NCBI RefSeq assembly: GCF_905475395.1
Contig: NC_058339.1
Coordinates: 41,425,172-41,489,171 of the forward strand
Length of the DNA: 64,000 bases
Source: Chrysoperla carnea
Lineage: Eukaryota; Arthropoda; Insecta; Neuroptera; Chrysopidae
Direction of reading: 5' to 3'
Shown here: one piece after another, positions 60,901 through 64,000 of the stretch
Layout: the number at the start of each line of letters is the position of its first letter
Position numbering within the stretch: the first letter of the stretch is position 1
Program-made: the position numbers and the translations under genes
Notes under the pieces: generated by a model
What the model was told of the DNA's origin: nothing
Databases searched by the model: none
Seen by the model: only the letters and a program-made list of their open reading frames with translations

Positions 60901-62019
60901 TCGTTATAGAGTCCGAAAAATTCCCAGCTGCATTTTTTTCAAATCGATAGCTTAAATATGACGTTATCATGCCCATTCGAAAACGCAGTACTTTCGTAGA
61001 GAGAAAGTTTGGTAGACTCGCCAAAAGGAAGCCACTCTTTCGATTTTAAACTACAGTGCTTCCTATTCTGTTAGGCAGGGATTCAGTAAGAAAACAATGT
61101 TAGAAAACCCCTAAAATAAAGATATGCCGCTACTGAGCCACGGTTATATAATTTTAAATACATTTTTTCTCAAATTAAGTGAGATCTTTTGATAAAAGCA
61201 TTTGATTTTTAGCTATTTGTGATATCAATCCGTCTTTTTATTTGACGTCTGTTTCCTGTTTTCACATGTCCTTATTTGACGAAAATTTGTTCAACAATTG
61301 ATCTTTAGCTTTTCGTTCCAAGTTATGGATGAATCTTTATGTGGGTGGAAGCGCAAGTTAATGAATTCAACATATCTGTTTAGGACAAAATTAAATGTGC
61401 CTTGCGCTTCCACCATAATATTACTTATATTAATTTTAGTATATCTGTCTACGATATTATGGTGTGTCGCAAGAAGGTGCGTCGAATTTAAACACCTTCT
61501 TTTAAAGCTGATTTAAAAGGAGTCTTTCAAGATTCTAAGCTTTAATTAAGGATCTCAAACATACAACGAATAATTTTTAATTCAAAAATATAATAACTTA
61601 GGGTTTTCATTGTTTCAAATTTTAAGTTTGTAGCAGTTCTTTATTTTAAGAGTACCATCTATAAAAACTTAAACGAAATGCAATTAAATTATATAAAATT
61701 GTTTGAATTTTTCGTAATTAATGGAACATAACTAAAGTACTCATTTGATAATAGAAGTTTACCTCCTTGAAGAAACGTAACGAATGACTTATAAGCTTGG
61801 CGCCATATTTGTAATGTTCAAAGTAATATCGAAAAGATTCTTAACAACAAATATTTAACATATATCGAAATCAAGATTCGGCAAAATATATTTTTAAAAA
61901 TTGTTTGAAAACTTACTTTTTGCTTTACTAACTTCTTTGTCAGCAAATACAGTTGGCACAATCAACAAACATAATCCAATACATGTTATCAATAATTCAA
62001 AATTATTGAAGTATTGCAT
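7328..62019 (-). CDS. Egfr: Epidermal growth factor receptor, complete coding gene (4 exons)
   Basis: The coding join is 62019-61917, 12610-11083, 10384-8536 and 8212-7328. Phases are 1, 2 and 0, all introns are GT-AG, and the product is 1454 residues, close to other insect Egfr proteins. Order: signal peptide (about 1-26), L1 (about 62-172), furin-like cysteines (about 193-338), L2 (about 343-476), a long second cysteine-rich region (about 499-790), a membrane helix (about 809-830), the tyrosine kinase (about 878-1140) and a tyrosine-rich tail. The extra cysteine-rich stretch is typical of invertebrate receptors. By family knowledge it is the single insect ErbB receptor: it binds Spitz/Vein/Gurken-type ligands at the plasma membrane and signals through Grb2/Shc adaptors to Ras-MAPK in patterning, cell survival and growth. 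Intron lengths are about 49.3 kb, 698 bp and 323 bp. Insects often have a second alternative first exon for Egfr; I did not find one in intron 1. Confidence 0.97.
8536..10384 (-). CDS. Egfr: Egfr exon 3: cysteine-rich region, membrane helix and kinase domain
   Basis: The acceptor (TTTCTTTTACAG then CTTATACAAAG) lies at 10384, and the donor CAG/GTAAGT is at 8536/8535. The exon covers residues about 544-1160. It opens with repeated furin-type CxxC modules ([28 protein letters not shown]). Next comes a hydrophobic membrane span ([19 protein letters not shown], about 809-827) followed by basic WRRK. The kinase has every key motif: glycine loop GKGAFGVV (about 885), VAIK lysine (about K911), HRDLAARN with catalytic Asp1003, DFG at 1021-1023, activation-loop tyrosine in [10 protein letters not shown], and PIKWLALE. 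It therefore looks catalytically competent. Conserved [11 protein letters not shown] follows the kinase. Confidence 0.97.
10385..11082 (-). other. Egfr intron 2 with an unexplained open frame
   Basis: A 698-bp intron, donor AAGG/GTGAGT and acceptor TTTTACAG. Part of it is less AT-rich than the other introns. It holds a 97-codon frame at 10660-10953 (minus), starting [18 protein letters not shown], that I cannot assign to any family. It has no splice connection to the Egfr frame. A decayed insertion is the simplest reading. Confidence 0.6.
11083..12610 (-). CDS. Egfr: Egfr exon 2: ligand-binding ectodomain
   Basis: The acceptor TTTTTTTTTACAG at 12611-12613 is followed by TATGCATTGG. With the one base carried from exon 1 this reads [14 protein letters not shown], the strongly conserved start of the mature insect receptor. 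The frame runs without a stop to GAAGG at 11083, followed by GTGAGT. It encodes L1 (from [16 protein letters not shown] to INWNEI), the furin-like region ([18 protein letters not shown] and later CxxC modules), L2 ([16 protein letters not shown] to KIDWSRF) and the start of the second cysteine-rich region. Several N-glycosylation sequons are visible (NCT, NFT, NYS, NLS). In the last module the usual GCWG is GCWD. Confidence 0.97.
12611..15510. other. Intron 1 stretch without clear features
   Basis: AT-rich sequence with many short stops in all frames. Around 13790-13960 there is text resembling decayed insect repeats (AAGGGTTCCGTAG), but no ends can be drawn. Confidence 0.4.
15511..15883 (+). 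mobile_element. Non-autonomous Helitron, 373 bp, both ends visible
   Basis: It begins TCTCTATATATTATAAATG right after an A and is followed by the GCGAAAG and GTTTGTTTG motifs typical of arthropod Helitron 5' ends. It ends with the hairpin GCCC-agagaaac-GGGC at 15854-15869, then GGTATCAGG and CTAG, and a T follows. Insertion between A and T, a TC start, and a CTAG end after a short hairpin are the defining Helitron marks. There is no coding capacity. Confidence 0.8.
16829..17001. mobile_element. Foldback element, about 170 bp
   Basis: Two arms of about 70 bases are inverted copies. The left arm includes AGTAGTTTACATAGCGAC and ends TTGGGGC. The right arm starts GCCCCGAATG and includes GTCGCTATGTAAACTACT. 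The arms continue outward through GAAACAAACAA and AATAAAA. The loop is about 35 bases. No family could be assigned. Confidence 0.7.
18067..18194. mobile_element. Small inverted-repeat element
   Basis: AATTGCCCCGC at the left and GCGGGGCAATT at the right sit in about 32-base inverted repeats that also share TAAATTTTTAATT-type sequence and AGCT next to the GC block. The centre is AT-rich with no frame. Confidence 0.5.
18195..19189. other. Intron 1 stretch without clear features
   Basis: The part at 18240-18660 is less AT-rich and carries a 123-codon open frame (+, 18307-18678) of low-complexity, Cys/Phe-rich composition that matches nothing I know. I treat it as chance or repeat-derived. Confidence 0.35.
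19190..19696 (-). mobile_element. Dispersed repeat family R, copy 1
   Basis: In its sense orientation (minus strand here) the family starts near AAGTGAAAACAAACAATT. It has conserved blocks CACGGGTAAACAGTGATG, CCCAATTGGCCTATGTTG, CATTTACGAACTCGACC and AGACGGACAGAC, and ends AACTTGGGACTAAACTTAG then a palindrome-like ATACCTTGGTAT. Other copies lie at 29274-29670, 30296-30782, 33731-34122, 41195-41762 and 54419-54682, with a fragment at 20270-20320. I recognise it as an insect dispersed repeat type but cannot give its class. Confidence 0.7.
19697..24843. other. Intron 1 stretch, mostly featureless
   Basis: It contains a short family R fragment at about 20270-20320, a 121-codon minus-strand open frame at 20856-21221 that I cannot identify, and around 22580-22800 text resembling the interior of the element at 4671-5186. 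Otherwise it is AT-rich without structure. Confidence 0.4.
24844..25129. mobile_element. pogo/Tigger-like MITE, 286 bp
   Basis: The ends are CAGTACACCCGCAGTAATCC on the left and, read inward on the minus strand, CAGTGGACCCGCGATAATCC, flanked on both sides by TA. CAGT-type ends with a TA target duplication are the mark of the pogo/Tigger branch of Tc1-mariner. The interior has further copies of the GTCGGATTACAAG motif in both orientations. The open frames across it are by-products of the repeat. Confidence 0.75.
25132..27079. other. Intron 1 stretch without clear features
   Basis: AT-rich. ACAGGGTGATACAAAAAC at about 25741 resembles the end of a decayed retroelement or MITE, but no partner end was found. 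No frame is supported. Confidence 0.4.
27151..27545. repeat. Tandem array, about 160-bp unit, 2.5 copies
   Basis: The unit starts GTTATGATTTCCGTGG at 27151 and again GTTATGATTGCCGTGG at 27311. A third, partial and more decayed copy follows from about 27474. Each unit holds TATTGCATATAAATAAC, a CAGTCAGT motif, GGCTGGTCAGTCAG and TGTACAATAAATAAA. The copies differ by point changes and small indels, so the array is not very recent. Confidence 0.8.
28377..28698. mobile_element. 322-bp TA-flanked MITE, copy 1
   Basis: The ends are CAGTAGAATCTCGATAA and its inverse TTATCGAGATTCTACTG, flanked by TA on both sides. This suggests a pogo/Tigger or related Tc1-mariner derivative. The interior holds a directly repeated block of about 33 bases (GAGGTATGTACATGTTTC, twice) and repeated AAGTTATAGAGGTT. 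It is non-coding. Confidence 0.85.
28740..29061. mobile_element. 322-bp TA-flanked MITE, copy 2
   Basis: Same length, ends and orientation as the copy 41 bp to its left, with its own TA flanks (28738-28739 and 29062-29063). It differs from copy 1 at only a handful of positions, for example GAGGACC instead of GAGGGCC and GTTGCGTC instead of GTTTCGTA. Confidence 0.85.
29274..29670 (+). mobile_element. Dispersed repeat family R, copy 2
   Basis: In sense orientation it runs from CAACAAGTGAAAACAAAC to the terminal ACCTTGGTATATTTCATA block followed by GGTATAAAAAG. The central part between the AAAAAGTTG block and the ACAGACAGATAGACAG block is deleted compared with other copies. Confidence 0.7.
30296..30782 (-). 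mobile_element. Dispersed repeat family R, copy 3 (3' truncated, interrupted)
   Basis: It lacks the AACTTGGGACTAAACTTAG end and starts at the GCACGATTACTCGAAAACG block. It is interrupted at 30561-30690 by a small inverted-repeat insertion absent from the other copies. Confidence 0.7.
30561..30690. mobile_element. 130-bp MITE nested in a family R copy
   Basis: The left end is CCCAATGTCAAAAAAAATGC. The right end, on the minus strand, is CTCACTGTCAGAAAAAATGC; a second inverted pair, ACATTCTAAG and CTTAGAATGT, lies inside. The family R copy at 19190-19696 reads straight through GTATGTATGTGTAATG at this place, which gives the empty site and shows this is an insertion. Confidence 0.75.
30961..30993. 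repeat. ATT microsatellite
   Basis: About eleven uninterrupted ATT units. A shorter TAA run is at about 30018-30042. Confidence 0.9.
31330..31551 (+). mobile_element. Helitron 3' part, same family as 15511-15883
   Basis: From about 31330 it parallels the Helitron at 15511-15883 (shared AAAATAGTAAATGTCAAA, GATATACTCAATGAATTATG and GCACATCAAGAGAG). It ends in the hairpin GCCC-agtgaaac-GGGC, then GGTATCAAG and CTAG, with T following. The left end is diverged or lost. Confidence 0.75.
31552..33730. other. Intron 1 stretch without clear features
   Basis: AT-rich with no supported frame, RNA or element end. Confidence 0.4.
33731..34122 (+). mobile_element. Dispersed repeat family R, copy 4
   Basis: It starts AAAACAAGTGAAAACAAAC and breaks off at GTTCACAGACGGACGG, so the distal end is missing. 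A reading frame entering from 33652 spans the left part ([28 protein letters not shown]). The same frame is kept, without stops, in the copy at 41195-41762. Confidence 0.7.
34430..34640. repeat. Degenerate tandem repeat, unit about 70-75 bp
   Basis: GGGAACC(T/C)GTT recurs at about 34470, 34545 and 34616. Each is followed by a diverged copy of ACCCAATGTAAAAA, a GGC(A)TC/TTAGG stretch and a CTTACCCAGTTGGG-like block. The sequence is much less AT-rich than its surroundings, and similar minisatellite-like text is common in insect genomes. Confidence 0.6.
34960..35397. other. Single Tigger-like end, otherwise featureless
   Basis: ACAGTGGAACCTGGTTAAG at about 34960 looks like one end of a pogo/Tigger-type element. 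No matching inverted end was found nearby, so it is probably a truncated remnant. Confidence 0.35.
35398..35540 (-). mobile_element. Helitron 3' end
   Basis: Read on the minus strand it ends CTTTTAAGCCCAGCGAAGCG, then GGTGGGTATCACT and CTAG, with T following at 35397. The stem GCCC/CGGGT-type hairpin and the tail match the two plus-strand Helitrons in this intron. The body to the right is diverged and its far end is not defined; the end coordinate given is approximate. Confidence 0.6.
36453..36680. mobile_element. Inverted-repeat element family S, short copy (228 bp)
   Basis: The left end is GAGTGGCTTTTATATTTC, followed by TGGCGAGTCTAACAAACTTT. The right end on the minus strand is GAGTGGCTTCCTTTTGACGA, followed by GTCTACCAAAATTTCTCTC. 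A longer relative lies at 60597-61037. Flanking TTGAAACTT is also mirrored on the right, so the true ends may be about 10 bases further out. Non-coding. Confidence 0.65.
37903..37922 (-). promoter_or_regulatory. Egfr: Candidate recursive splice site (ratchet point) 2 in Egfr intron 1
   Basis: On the Egfr strand a pyrimidine-rich tract leads into TTTTTCTTTGTTGCAG, directly followed by GTGAGTTC, so an acceptor AG (37910-37909) abuts a donor GT (37908-37907). ATATTAAT about 30 bases upstream could serve as branch point. This zero-length exon is the known form of a ratchet point in long insect introns. It lies about 17.5 kb after the first site and 25.3 kb before exon 2. Confidence 0.65.
38214..38535. 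mobile_element. 322-bp TA-flanked MITE, copy 3
   Basis: Same orientation, length and ends as the copies at 28377 and 28740, with TA at 38212-38213 and 38536-38537. It shares some variants with copy 2 (TACCCTAG) and others with copy 1 (GAGGGCC). Confidence 0.85.
38536..41194. other. Intron 1 stretch without clear features
   Basis: AT-rich sequence. ACAGGGTTTCTAAAAATTTT at about 38581 and ACAGGATGGAGCAGAGAAGT at about 39587 resemble ends of decayed elements. No frame is supported. Confidence 0.4.
41195..41762 (-). mobile_element. Dispersed repeat family R, copy 5 (most complete)
   Basis: It spans the whole family from ATTATACCATGTATATG and the CTAAGTTTAGTCCCAAG block to TTGTTTGTTTTCACTTG. Two minus-strand open stretches, 41389-41610 and 41636-41833, fall inside it. 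The second reads [15 protein letters not shown] and [13 protein letters not shown], in the same frame as the copy at 33731. Confidence 0.7.
42539..42886. mobile_element. Large foldback element
   Basis: The left arm (42539-42700) and right arm (42740-42886) are inverted copies of about 150 bases with roughly nine in ten positions paired. Landmarks: AAACTTTTAACAAAAAGAAA on the left against TTTCTTTATGTTAAAAGTTT on the right, and ATTCCAAAACAAATTAAT against ATTAATTTGTTTTGGAAT. The loop is about 40 bases. The CCGACTTCAAAA motif near the arm ends is frequent in insect repeats. Confidence 0.75.
42887..43225. mobile_element. Insect dispersed repeat ending in a GAAGTCG block
   Basis: The end AATACAGTCGAATTGAGAAC, then CTCTTCCTTTTTTGAA and GAAGTCG, is a sequence I recognise as common at one end of an insect dispersed repeat. 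It adjoins the foldback element, whose arms carry the same GAAGTCGGTTTTC motif, so the two may form one composite element. The 72-codon frame at 42948-43166 (minus) is most likely repeat-derived. Confidence 0.5.
43405..43444. repeat. Perfect 20-bp tandem duplication
   Basis: TTCATCTTTACTCTGCGTTA occurs twice with no gap. Exact identity implies a recent slip. Confidence 0.85.
44211..44472. mobile_element. Dispersed repeat family T, uninterrupted copy
   Basis: It is nearly identical to the sequence flanking the mariner foldback at 57724-58474, sharing CTTAATGCATTAAAAATTG, GTAAGTCATAAATGCAATCC and AAAGTAGTGTATCGTTAC. Here CAATTATATATGCATCC is continuous, giving the pre-insertion site of that mariner. 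The class is unknown. Confidence 0.75.
44473..46520. other. Intron 1 stretch with a small hairpin
   Basis: An imperfect palindrome lies at about 44612-44645 (GAATTAATTAATCATAA against TTATGATGATTAATTC). Overlapping open frames on both strands at 45093-45420 (99 and 72 codons) have no recognisable domain. Otherwise featureless. Confidence 0.4.
46521..46773 (-). mobile_element. tRNA-derived SINE with 12-bp target duplication
   Basis: On the minus strand it opens GGTCGCCTTATTAGCTCAG. It carries a pol III A box (TAGCTCAGTTGG) and B box (GGTTCGATTCC), brought close together because the anticodon arm is missing. It runs about 250 bp and ends in (AACCT)x3. Both flanks read CGATAGCATCTA (46511-46522 and 46774-46785), a perfect 12-bp duplication as made by LINE-driven target-primed insertion. 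The direct head-body-tail layout and flanks make the SINE call firm; the partner LINE is unknown. Confidence 0.85.
46786..47955. other. Intron 1 stretch with one strong hairpin
   Basis: The part at 47370-47610 has a 75-codon open frame (+) over pyrimidine-rich, less AT-rich text, with no known domain. The hairpin at 47756-47786 is listed separately. Confidence 0.4.
47756..47786. repeat. Perfect 14-bp-stem hairpin
   Basis: GCAGATAAATAGTT, a TAG loop, then AACTATTTATCTGC. The stem is perfect. It is too short alone for a canonical miRNA precursor; it is probably the core of a small inverted-repeat element. Confidence 0.6.
47956..48525 (+). mobile_element. Dispersed repeat family U with a tRNA-like 3' part, copy 1
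   Basis: About 570 bp starting CACTGAAAAAACAATT. The 3' part from 48429 has an A box (TAGCGCAGTTGG at 48434-48445) but its B-box region is decayed (GCTTCAAATCC). It is homologous throughout to 56342-56886, including GTACAGCTAAATATTTGTA. Confidence 0.7.
48526..52884. other. Intron 1 stretch with minor repeats only
   Basis: It holds a 31-bp duplication at 48995-49056 and a short CAGTACACAGCGATA duplication at about 49599-49628. Open frames at 48972-49223, 49592-49816 and 50370-50612 are low complexity or cover the repeats. A weak splice-like site near 48935 is discussed under rejected items. Confidence 0.4.
48995..49056. repeat. 31-bp tandem duplication
   Basis: GTATCTAGCTCACTACTTG, followed by TTGTATGCTGTT, occurs twice in direct succession with no visible change. 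Confidence 0.8.
52885..53123. mobile_element. hAT MITE, 239 bp, perfect 8-bp target duplication
   Basis: The ends are CAGGCATGGGC and its exact inverse GCCCATGCCTG. Immediately outside both ends is GTTTATAA (52877-52884 and 53124-53131). An 8-bp duplication with CAG(G)xxTGGGC-type short inverted ends is diagnostic of the hAT superfamily. The interior has an inverted CTACCTATCTC pair and a repeated GTCTTACTCGTATTT. No transposase is present. Confidence 0.88.
53132..54418. other. Intron 1 stretch without clear features
   Basis: AT-rich, with no supported frame, RNA gene or element ends. Confidence 0.4.
54419..54682 (+). mobile_element. Dispersed repeat family R, copy 6 (5' truncated)
   Basis: It holds only the distal half, from CATTTACGAACTCAACC through GACGGACAGTC to AAACTTGGGACTAAACTTAG and the terminal ATATATACAGGGTATAAAA. 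Confidence 0.7.
54783..55128 (+). mobile_element. Helitron-like non-autonomous element
   Basis: It begins in a TA-rich tract followed by CAGCAATATCGAAAACGG and CCAACGATTTTCATGAAA. It ends in the hairpin CGAGC-aaa-GCTCG, then GTCATACAGGTACT. A short GC-rich hairpin shortly before the 3' end is Helitron-like, and I recognise this head and tail combination from arthropod genomes. The terminal CTRR is not perfect, so it may be a Helentron-type variant or decayed. Confidence 0.5.
55357..55380 (-). promoter_or_regulatory. Egfr: Candidate recursive splice site (ratchet point) 1 in Egfr intron 1
   Basis: On the Egfr strand TATTTTCTTTGTTTCAG is followed at once by GTGAGTATTC: acceptor AG at 55364-55363, donor GT at 55362-55361. 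A textbook branch site TACTAAT lies about 40 bases upstream, with a T-rich tract between. Splicing the exon 1 donor to this acceptor would recreate a donor, allowing the next step. The first segment would be about 6.6 kb. Confidence 0.72.
55381..56341. other. Intron 1 stretch without clear features
   Basis: AT-rich, with no supported frame or element apart from the upstream part of ratchet point 1. Confidence 0.4.
56342..56886 (+). mobile_element. Dispersed repeat family U with a tRNA-like 3' part, copy 2
   Basis: Homologous to 47956-48525. The 3' part (from about 56795) keeps an A box TAGCGCAGTTGG (56801-56812), an anticodon-loop-like CTTAAGA as in tRNA-Leu(UAA), an intact B box GGTTCGAATCC (56863-56873) and, just beyond, a run of T residues at about 56891 that could terminate pol III. 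The acceptor and anticodon stems do not pair, so it is not a functional tRNA gene. Unlike a normal SINE, the tRNA part is at the 3' end. Confidence 0.65.
57021..57150. repeat. Perfect hairpin plus a tandem duplication
   Basis: GGTTATCGCAACC and GGTTGCGATAACC (57021-57033 and 57041-57053) form a perfect 13-bp stem. Just downstream AAGTTTGTTGGAAAATTGT occurs twice about 30 bp apart (57092-57142). A 97-codon open frame covers both; its repeated SLLENC follows from the duplication and I do not consider it a gene. Confidence 0.5.
57724..58474. mobile_element. Dispersed repeat family T, copy interrupted by mariner
   Basis: The flanks at 57724-57902 and 58418-58474 match the uninterrupted copy at 44211-44472. 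The mariner foldback sits at a TA in it. This copy also lacks about 30 bp (CATGGAAACGCTTCC and following) present in the other. Confidence 0.75.
57903..58417. mobile_element. Himar1-type mariner foldback with two 5' ends
   Basis: Both ends carry the Himar1-type terminal repeat (TTGGCTGATAAGTCCCCGG), flanked by TA at 57901-57902 and 58418-58419. The left arm (57903-58139) and right arm (58138-58417) are inverted copies of the same 5' part: terminal repeat, leader and transposase start. The left arm encodes only the first 20 or so codons ([14 protein letters not shown]). The right arm, on the minus strand from ATG at 58238, encodes about 34 codons ([20 protein letters not shown], then [14 protein letters not shown]). 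The extra 40 bases of the right arm form the loop. The catalytic DDD domain and the original 3' half are absent, so it could only move with outside transposase. The left end lacks the outermost four or so bases. Confidence 0.9.
58475..60596. other. Intron 1 stretch without clear features
   Basis: Around 59160-59400 the sequence is less AT-rich, with short inverted and repeated words (ACCATAGAGTTG, CTACTCTATGC), but no element ends could be drawn. The open frame at 59380-59604 is not supported. Confidence 0.4.
60597..61037. mobile_element. Inverted-repeat element family S, long copy (441 bp)
   Basis: The left end is GAGTGGTTTCCTTTTGGCGA and the right end, on the minus strand, GAGTGGCTTCCTTTTGGCGA. 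The inverted repeats run about 75 bases (shared ACCAAACTTTCTCTCTACGA, then TGCGTTTTC). The interior shares text with the copy at 36453-36680 in the opposite orientation. No frame is present. Confidence 0.75.
61038..61916. other. First part of Egfr intron 1
   Basis: An inverted pair GGTGGAAGCGCAAG (61345-61358) and CTTGCGCTTCCACC (61399-61412) forms a 14-bp stem around a 40-base loop. A 72-codon frame at 61298-61516 (+) spans it and is not convincing. Confidence 0.4.
61917..62019 (-). CDS. Egfr: Egfr exon 1: start codon and signal peptide
   Basis: On the minus strand ATG at 62019 opens [17 protein letters not shown], then [17 protein letters not shown]. This is a classic signal peptide with a hydrophobic core and small residues before a likely cut after Ala26. 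The context CAGAATG has a purine at -3. The exon ends at AAAA/GTAAGT (61917/61916) in phase 1, exactly what exon 2 needs to read I-C-I-G-T-N-G. It is not in the ORF size range for easy detection (34 codons), but the signal peptide, phase and strong donor together make it secure as the first coding exon of one isoform. Confidence 0.88.
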
Positions 62020-62950
62020 TCTGATCTGGATAGAACAGTGATTATCGTAAAAATTAAATTGCTACACCAATACATTTGTAGAAAAATTCGAAAAAACGTG
62101 TTCAACATATAGAACTATGTTTTATTAAAAAACAACAAAATTTCCTTTAAAACATAAAAAAACACTCAACAATCACAGAAAAAAAAAAATTAAAAACACT
62201 CCCAGAAATAATAAAAACCACTTTCTTTAAACATAAATAATAAAAAAAACACACACTTGATTATCACAAACAAATTTTTTTAAGTTTTTCTTTTCAATAG
62301 TTTTCTTTATACCATAAAATAAATATAATATTTTGTATGGAAGCCATAATTAATACAAAAATTTAATTTTAAAAACAGTTTTTTTACATTGTGTAGAGTT
62401 CAGTTTGGTTTCTTTTAATAAATGTGGTTTGTTTCTTGAAAATTCTTCTTCAGCATCTCTCAACTTTACATCAACAACAACATTAAAACCTGTTGAACGT
62501 TAAGGTAAGTTTTATTAAATGTTAAGGTAGATGTACTATGTATGGCTCGCTCGTTCGTTCGTTTGCTCGGTGGTCGATGGTACCTTCTTACAACAACACG
62601 AATCAACACAACTGTTGAATAGTATAAGGTAGAGTATCTTCGGTTCGTATTATAGTGTTCCGATTCGTTTTGTTGTTGAAAGTAAAGCAAGCAAAAGAGC
62701 AGCGCACACTAAAACGTTCAGACATAACTTCAACAACACACATACGTACACATAAAACACACATCAATTGTATAGGTGTACACATACACCGGTAATATTA
62801 AAAACTTTCTGAAACCAGTAATAATATTTTCTCCTTCCACATTACAATTTTACTCTTGTAACAGAGAGAATGCTCTGTATATTTATATAACCATAGATAT
62901 TATATTATTCAATATAGAATCGCTCGTTCAATTGTAGATTCAGAAACTGA
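62020..62950 (-). promoter_or_regulatory. Egfr: Presumed Egfr 5' leader and promoter side
   Basis: Sequence upstream of the Egfr start codon. It is AT-rich near the ATG and more mixed at 62510-62790 (runs of CTCGTTCGTTCG and a CACACA-rich stretch). No TATA box or initiator stands out, and an untranslated upstream exon further right cannot be excluded. Confidence 0.4.
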
Positions 62951-63692
62951 TACAAGTATAAAAACTTGATACAAGTGAAGATGAAAATGCACTAATTTAC
63001 AAAAAATACCAACGAATTTATACTTTTAATACTTAGACCTAACTGGACATTTGTTGTTTTATCGTCATGTTAAATTTTAACATATAATATTACTTCCTTC
63101 AAAAAATCTCTAAAAGGAAACATAAAAAGGGCTATTTTTGTCATAAAATTTTAAAGATCAGTAGTATAATTTAGTAGTAGAGTTTTTCGTTTATGTTTTA
63201 TAAGTTCTTTCTATTTTCATGATCACGAAGCTCTTCATAGTCATGAAAAGTAAAGTTCTTGACTAAAAATTACAGACCTAATTCCAAACTAGCTTTCAAT
63301 AAGGACATTTTATTATTTAGCAGTGTGATCAATTGGTTATTCAATTAAATTATGGCATGTTTGAACGAAACGAAAAAAGAGTTTCATTTCACGATGTGCT
63401 GCAAACGTCCTTCAAAGTGCAGCATAAAGGGTAGGAAAGTCTAACACAATTAATGAAAGAAAATATATCTTCCGAGGTAGCCTGAAGATAGAGAAATGCC
63501 TTTTTTCTCCGCCAGGCATGAATGAACTGTCAACTGTTCCCAATTTCCATCGAATAAAAAAAACATTTAAATTTGCACATTTCATTTAAACTAAAATTTC
63601 AAAGTTCCGAACATAGTCCTAACTAACCTTTCAGAAGAGTCAATATTAGTAATCTCGTTTGTCAACAGAATTACTTTTGATATTATCCATTA
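62951..63692. other. Upstream flank without clear features
   Basis: AT-rich, no supported frame, RNA gene or repeat ends. Confidence 0.4.
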
Positions 63693-64000
63693 CTAGCTGA
63701 ATCCCGCGGTGTTTCCCGCGATTAAAAGAGATTTTGAGAGTTTTTATCGCTACAATATAAGTTAATCAAGCCCTCTTGATAAAAATGTGCTAAAAATCTA
63801 TTTCACGAACGTTTAAAAAGTTCTTTAGAAAACACGGTTCCTGCATGCTATCCCATAGGAATCGTGCATTTTTCCGGAATAAAAATTTGCCCATGAGATT
63901 TTCTGTCCCCTAAACTACCACTACCTAAAAATCATATCGATCCTTTGCTCTATGAAAAATTAAAACAAATATATCCTACAGAAACCATACATTTTAGCGA
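63693..64000 (-). mobile_element. Helitron 3' end, running off the window
   Basis: Read on the minus strand it ends in the hairpin CGCGG-gaaaca-CCGCG, then GGATTCAG and CTAG, with T following at 63692. The body (GTGCATTTTTCCGGAATAAA in the other orientation) is a sequence I recognise as a widespread arthropod Helitron. The 5' part lies beyond 64000. Confidence 0.65.

Larger units (their letters stand above)
12611..61916 (-). other. Egfr: Egfr intron 1, about 49.3 kb
   Basis: The boundaries are donor AAAA/GTAAGT at 61917/61916 and acceptor TTTACAG at 12611. No other protein gene is supported inside. It is packed with short mobile elements, listed separately. Two zero-length-exon splice sites on the same strand (near 55362 and 37908) suggest removal in several steps. 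Long first introns are usual in insect Egfr and commonly hold enhancers, but I cannot mark any. Confidence 0.85.

Noticed and set aside
61298..61516. 72-codon frame with a hydrophobic stretch, possible alternative leader exon
   Set aside because: It is on the plus strand, opposite to Egfr, and spans an inverted repeat.

Overview
This is a strongly AT-rich piece of an animal nuclear genome, almost certainly from an insect. It has split genes with GT-AG introns, a complete arthropod-type EGF receptor gene, and many short DNA transposons (mariner, hAT, pogo/Tigger-like, Helitron) and a SINE of kinds common in insects. The order cannot be fixed from the sequence. A fragment very close to Himar1-type mariner is present; such elements are known from green lacewings, flies and others, so a neuropteran is possible but unproven.

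Layout. 651-1808 (+) is an intronless gene for a ten-finger C2H2 zinc-finger protein. It faces, tail to tail, the Egfr gene on the minus strand, whose coding region runs from 62019 back to 7328. Egfr has four coding exons: exon 1 (61917-62019, signal peptide), exon 2 (11083-12610, L1/furin-like/L2), exon 3 (8536-10384, remaining cysteine-rich region, membrane helix, kinase) and exon 4 (7328-8212, tyrosine-rich tail). The splice phases join cleanly to a 1454-residue receptor with all kinase motifs intact. The 62020-64000 end holds the presumed Egfr leader/promoter side and a Helitron end.

About 49 kb of the window is Egfr intron 1. It contains no other gene I can support. It is filled with repeats: a 322-bp TA-flanked MITE in three near-identical copies, at least six copies of an unclassified roughly 0.5-kb family, Helitron ends, a hAT MITE with a perfect 8-bp target duplication, a tRNA-derived SINE with a 12-bp target duplication and a telomere-like tail, a mariner foldback inserted in an older repeat, several other foldback or inverted-repeat elements, and a 160-bp tandem array.

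The most interesting signal is a pair of zero-length-exon splice sites (pyrimidine tract, CAG, then GTGAGT) on the Egfr strand near 55362 and 37908. These are what recursive-splicing ratchet points look like, and they would cut the 49-kb intron into steps of about 6.6, 17.5 and 25.3 kb.
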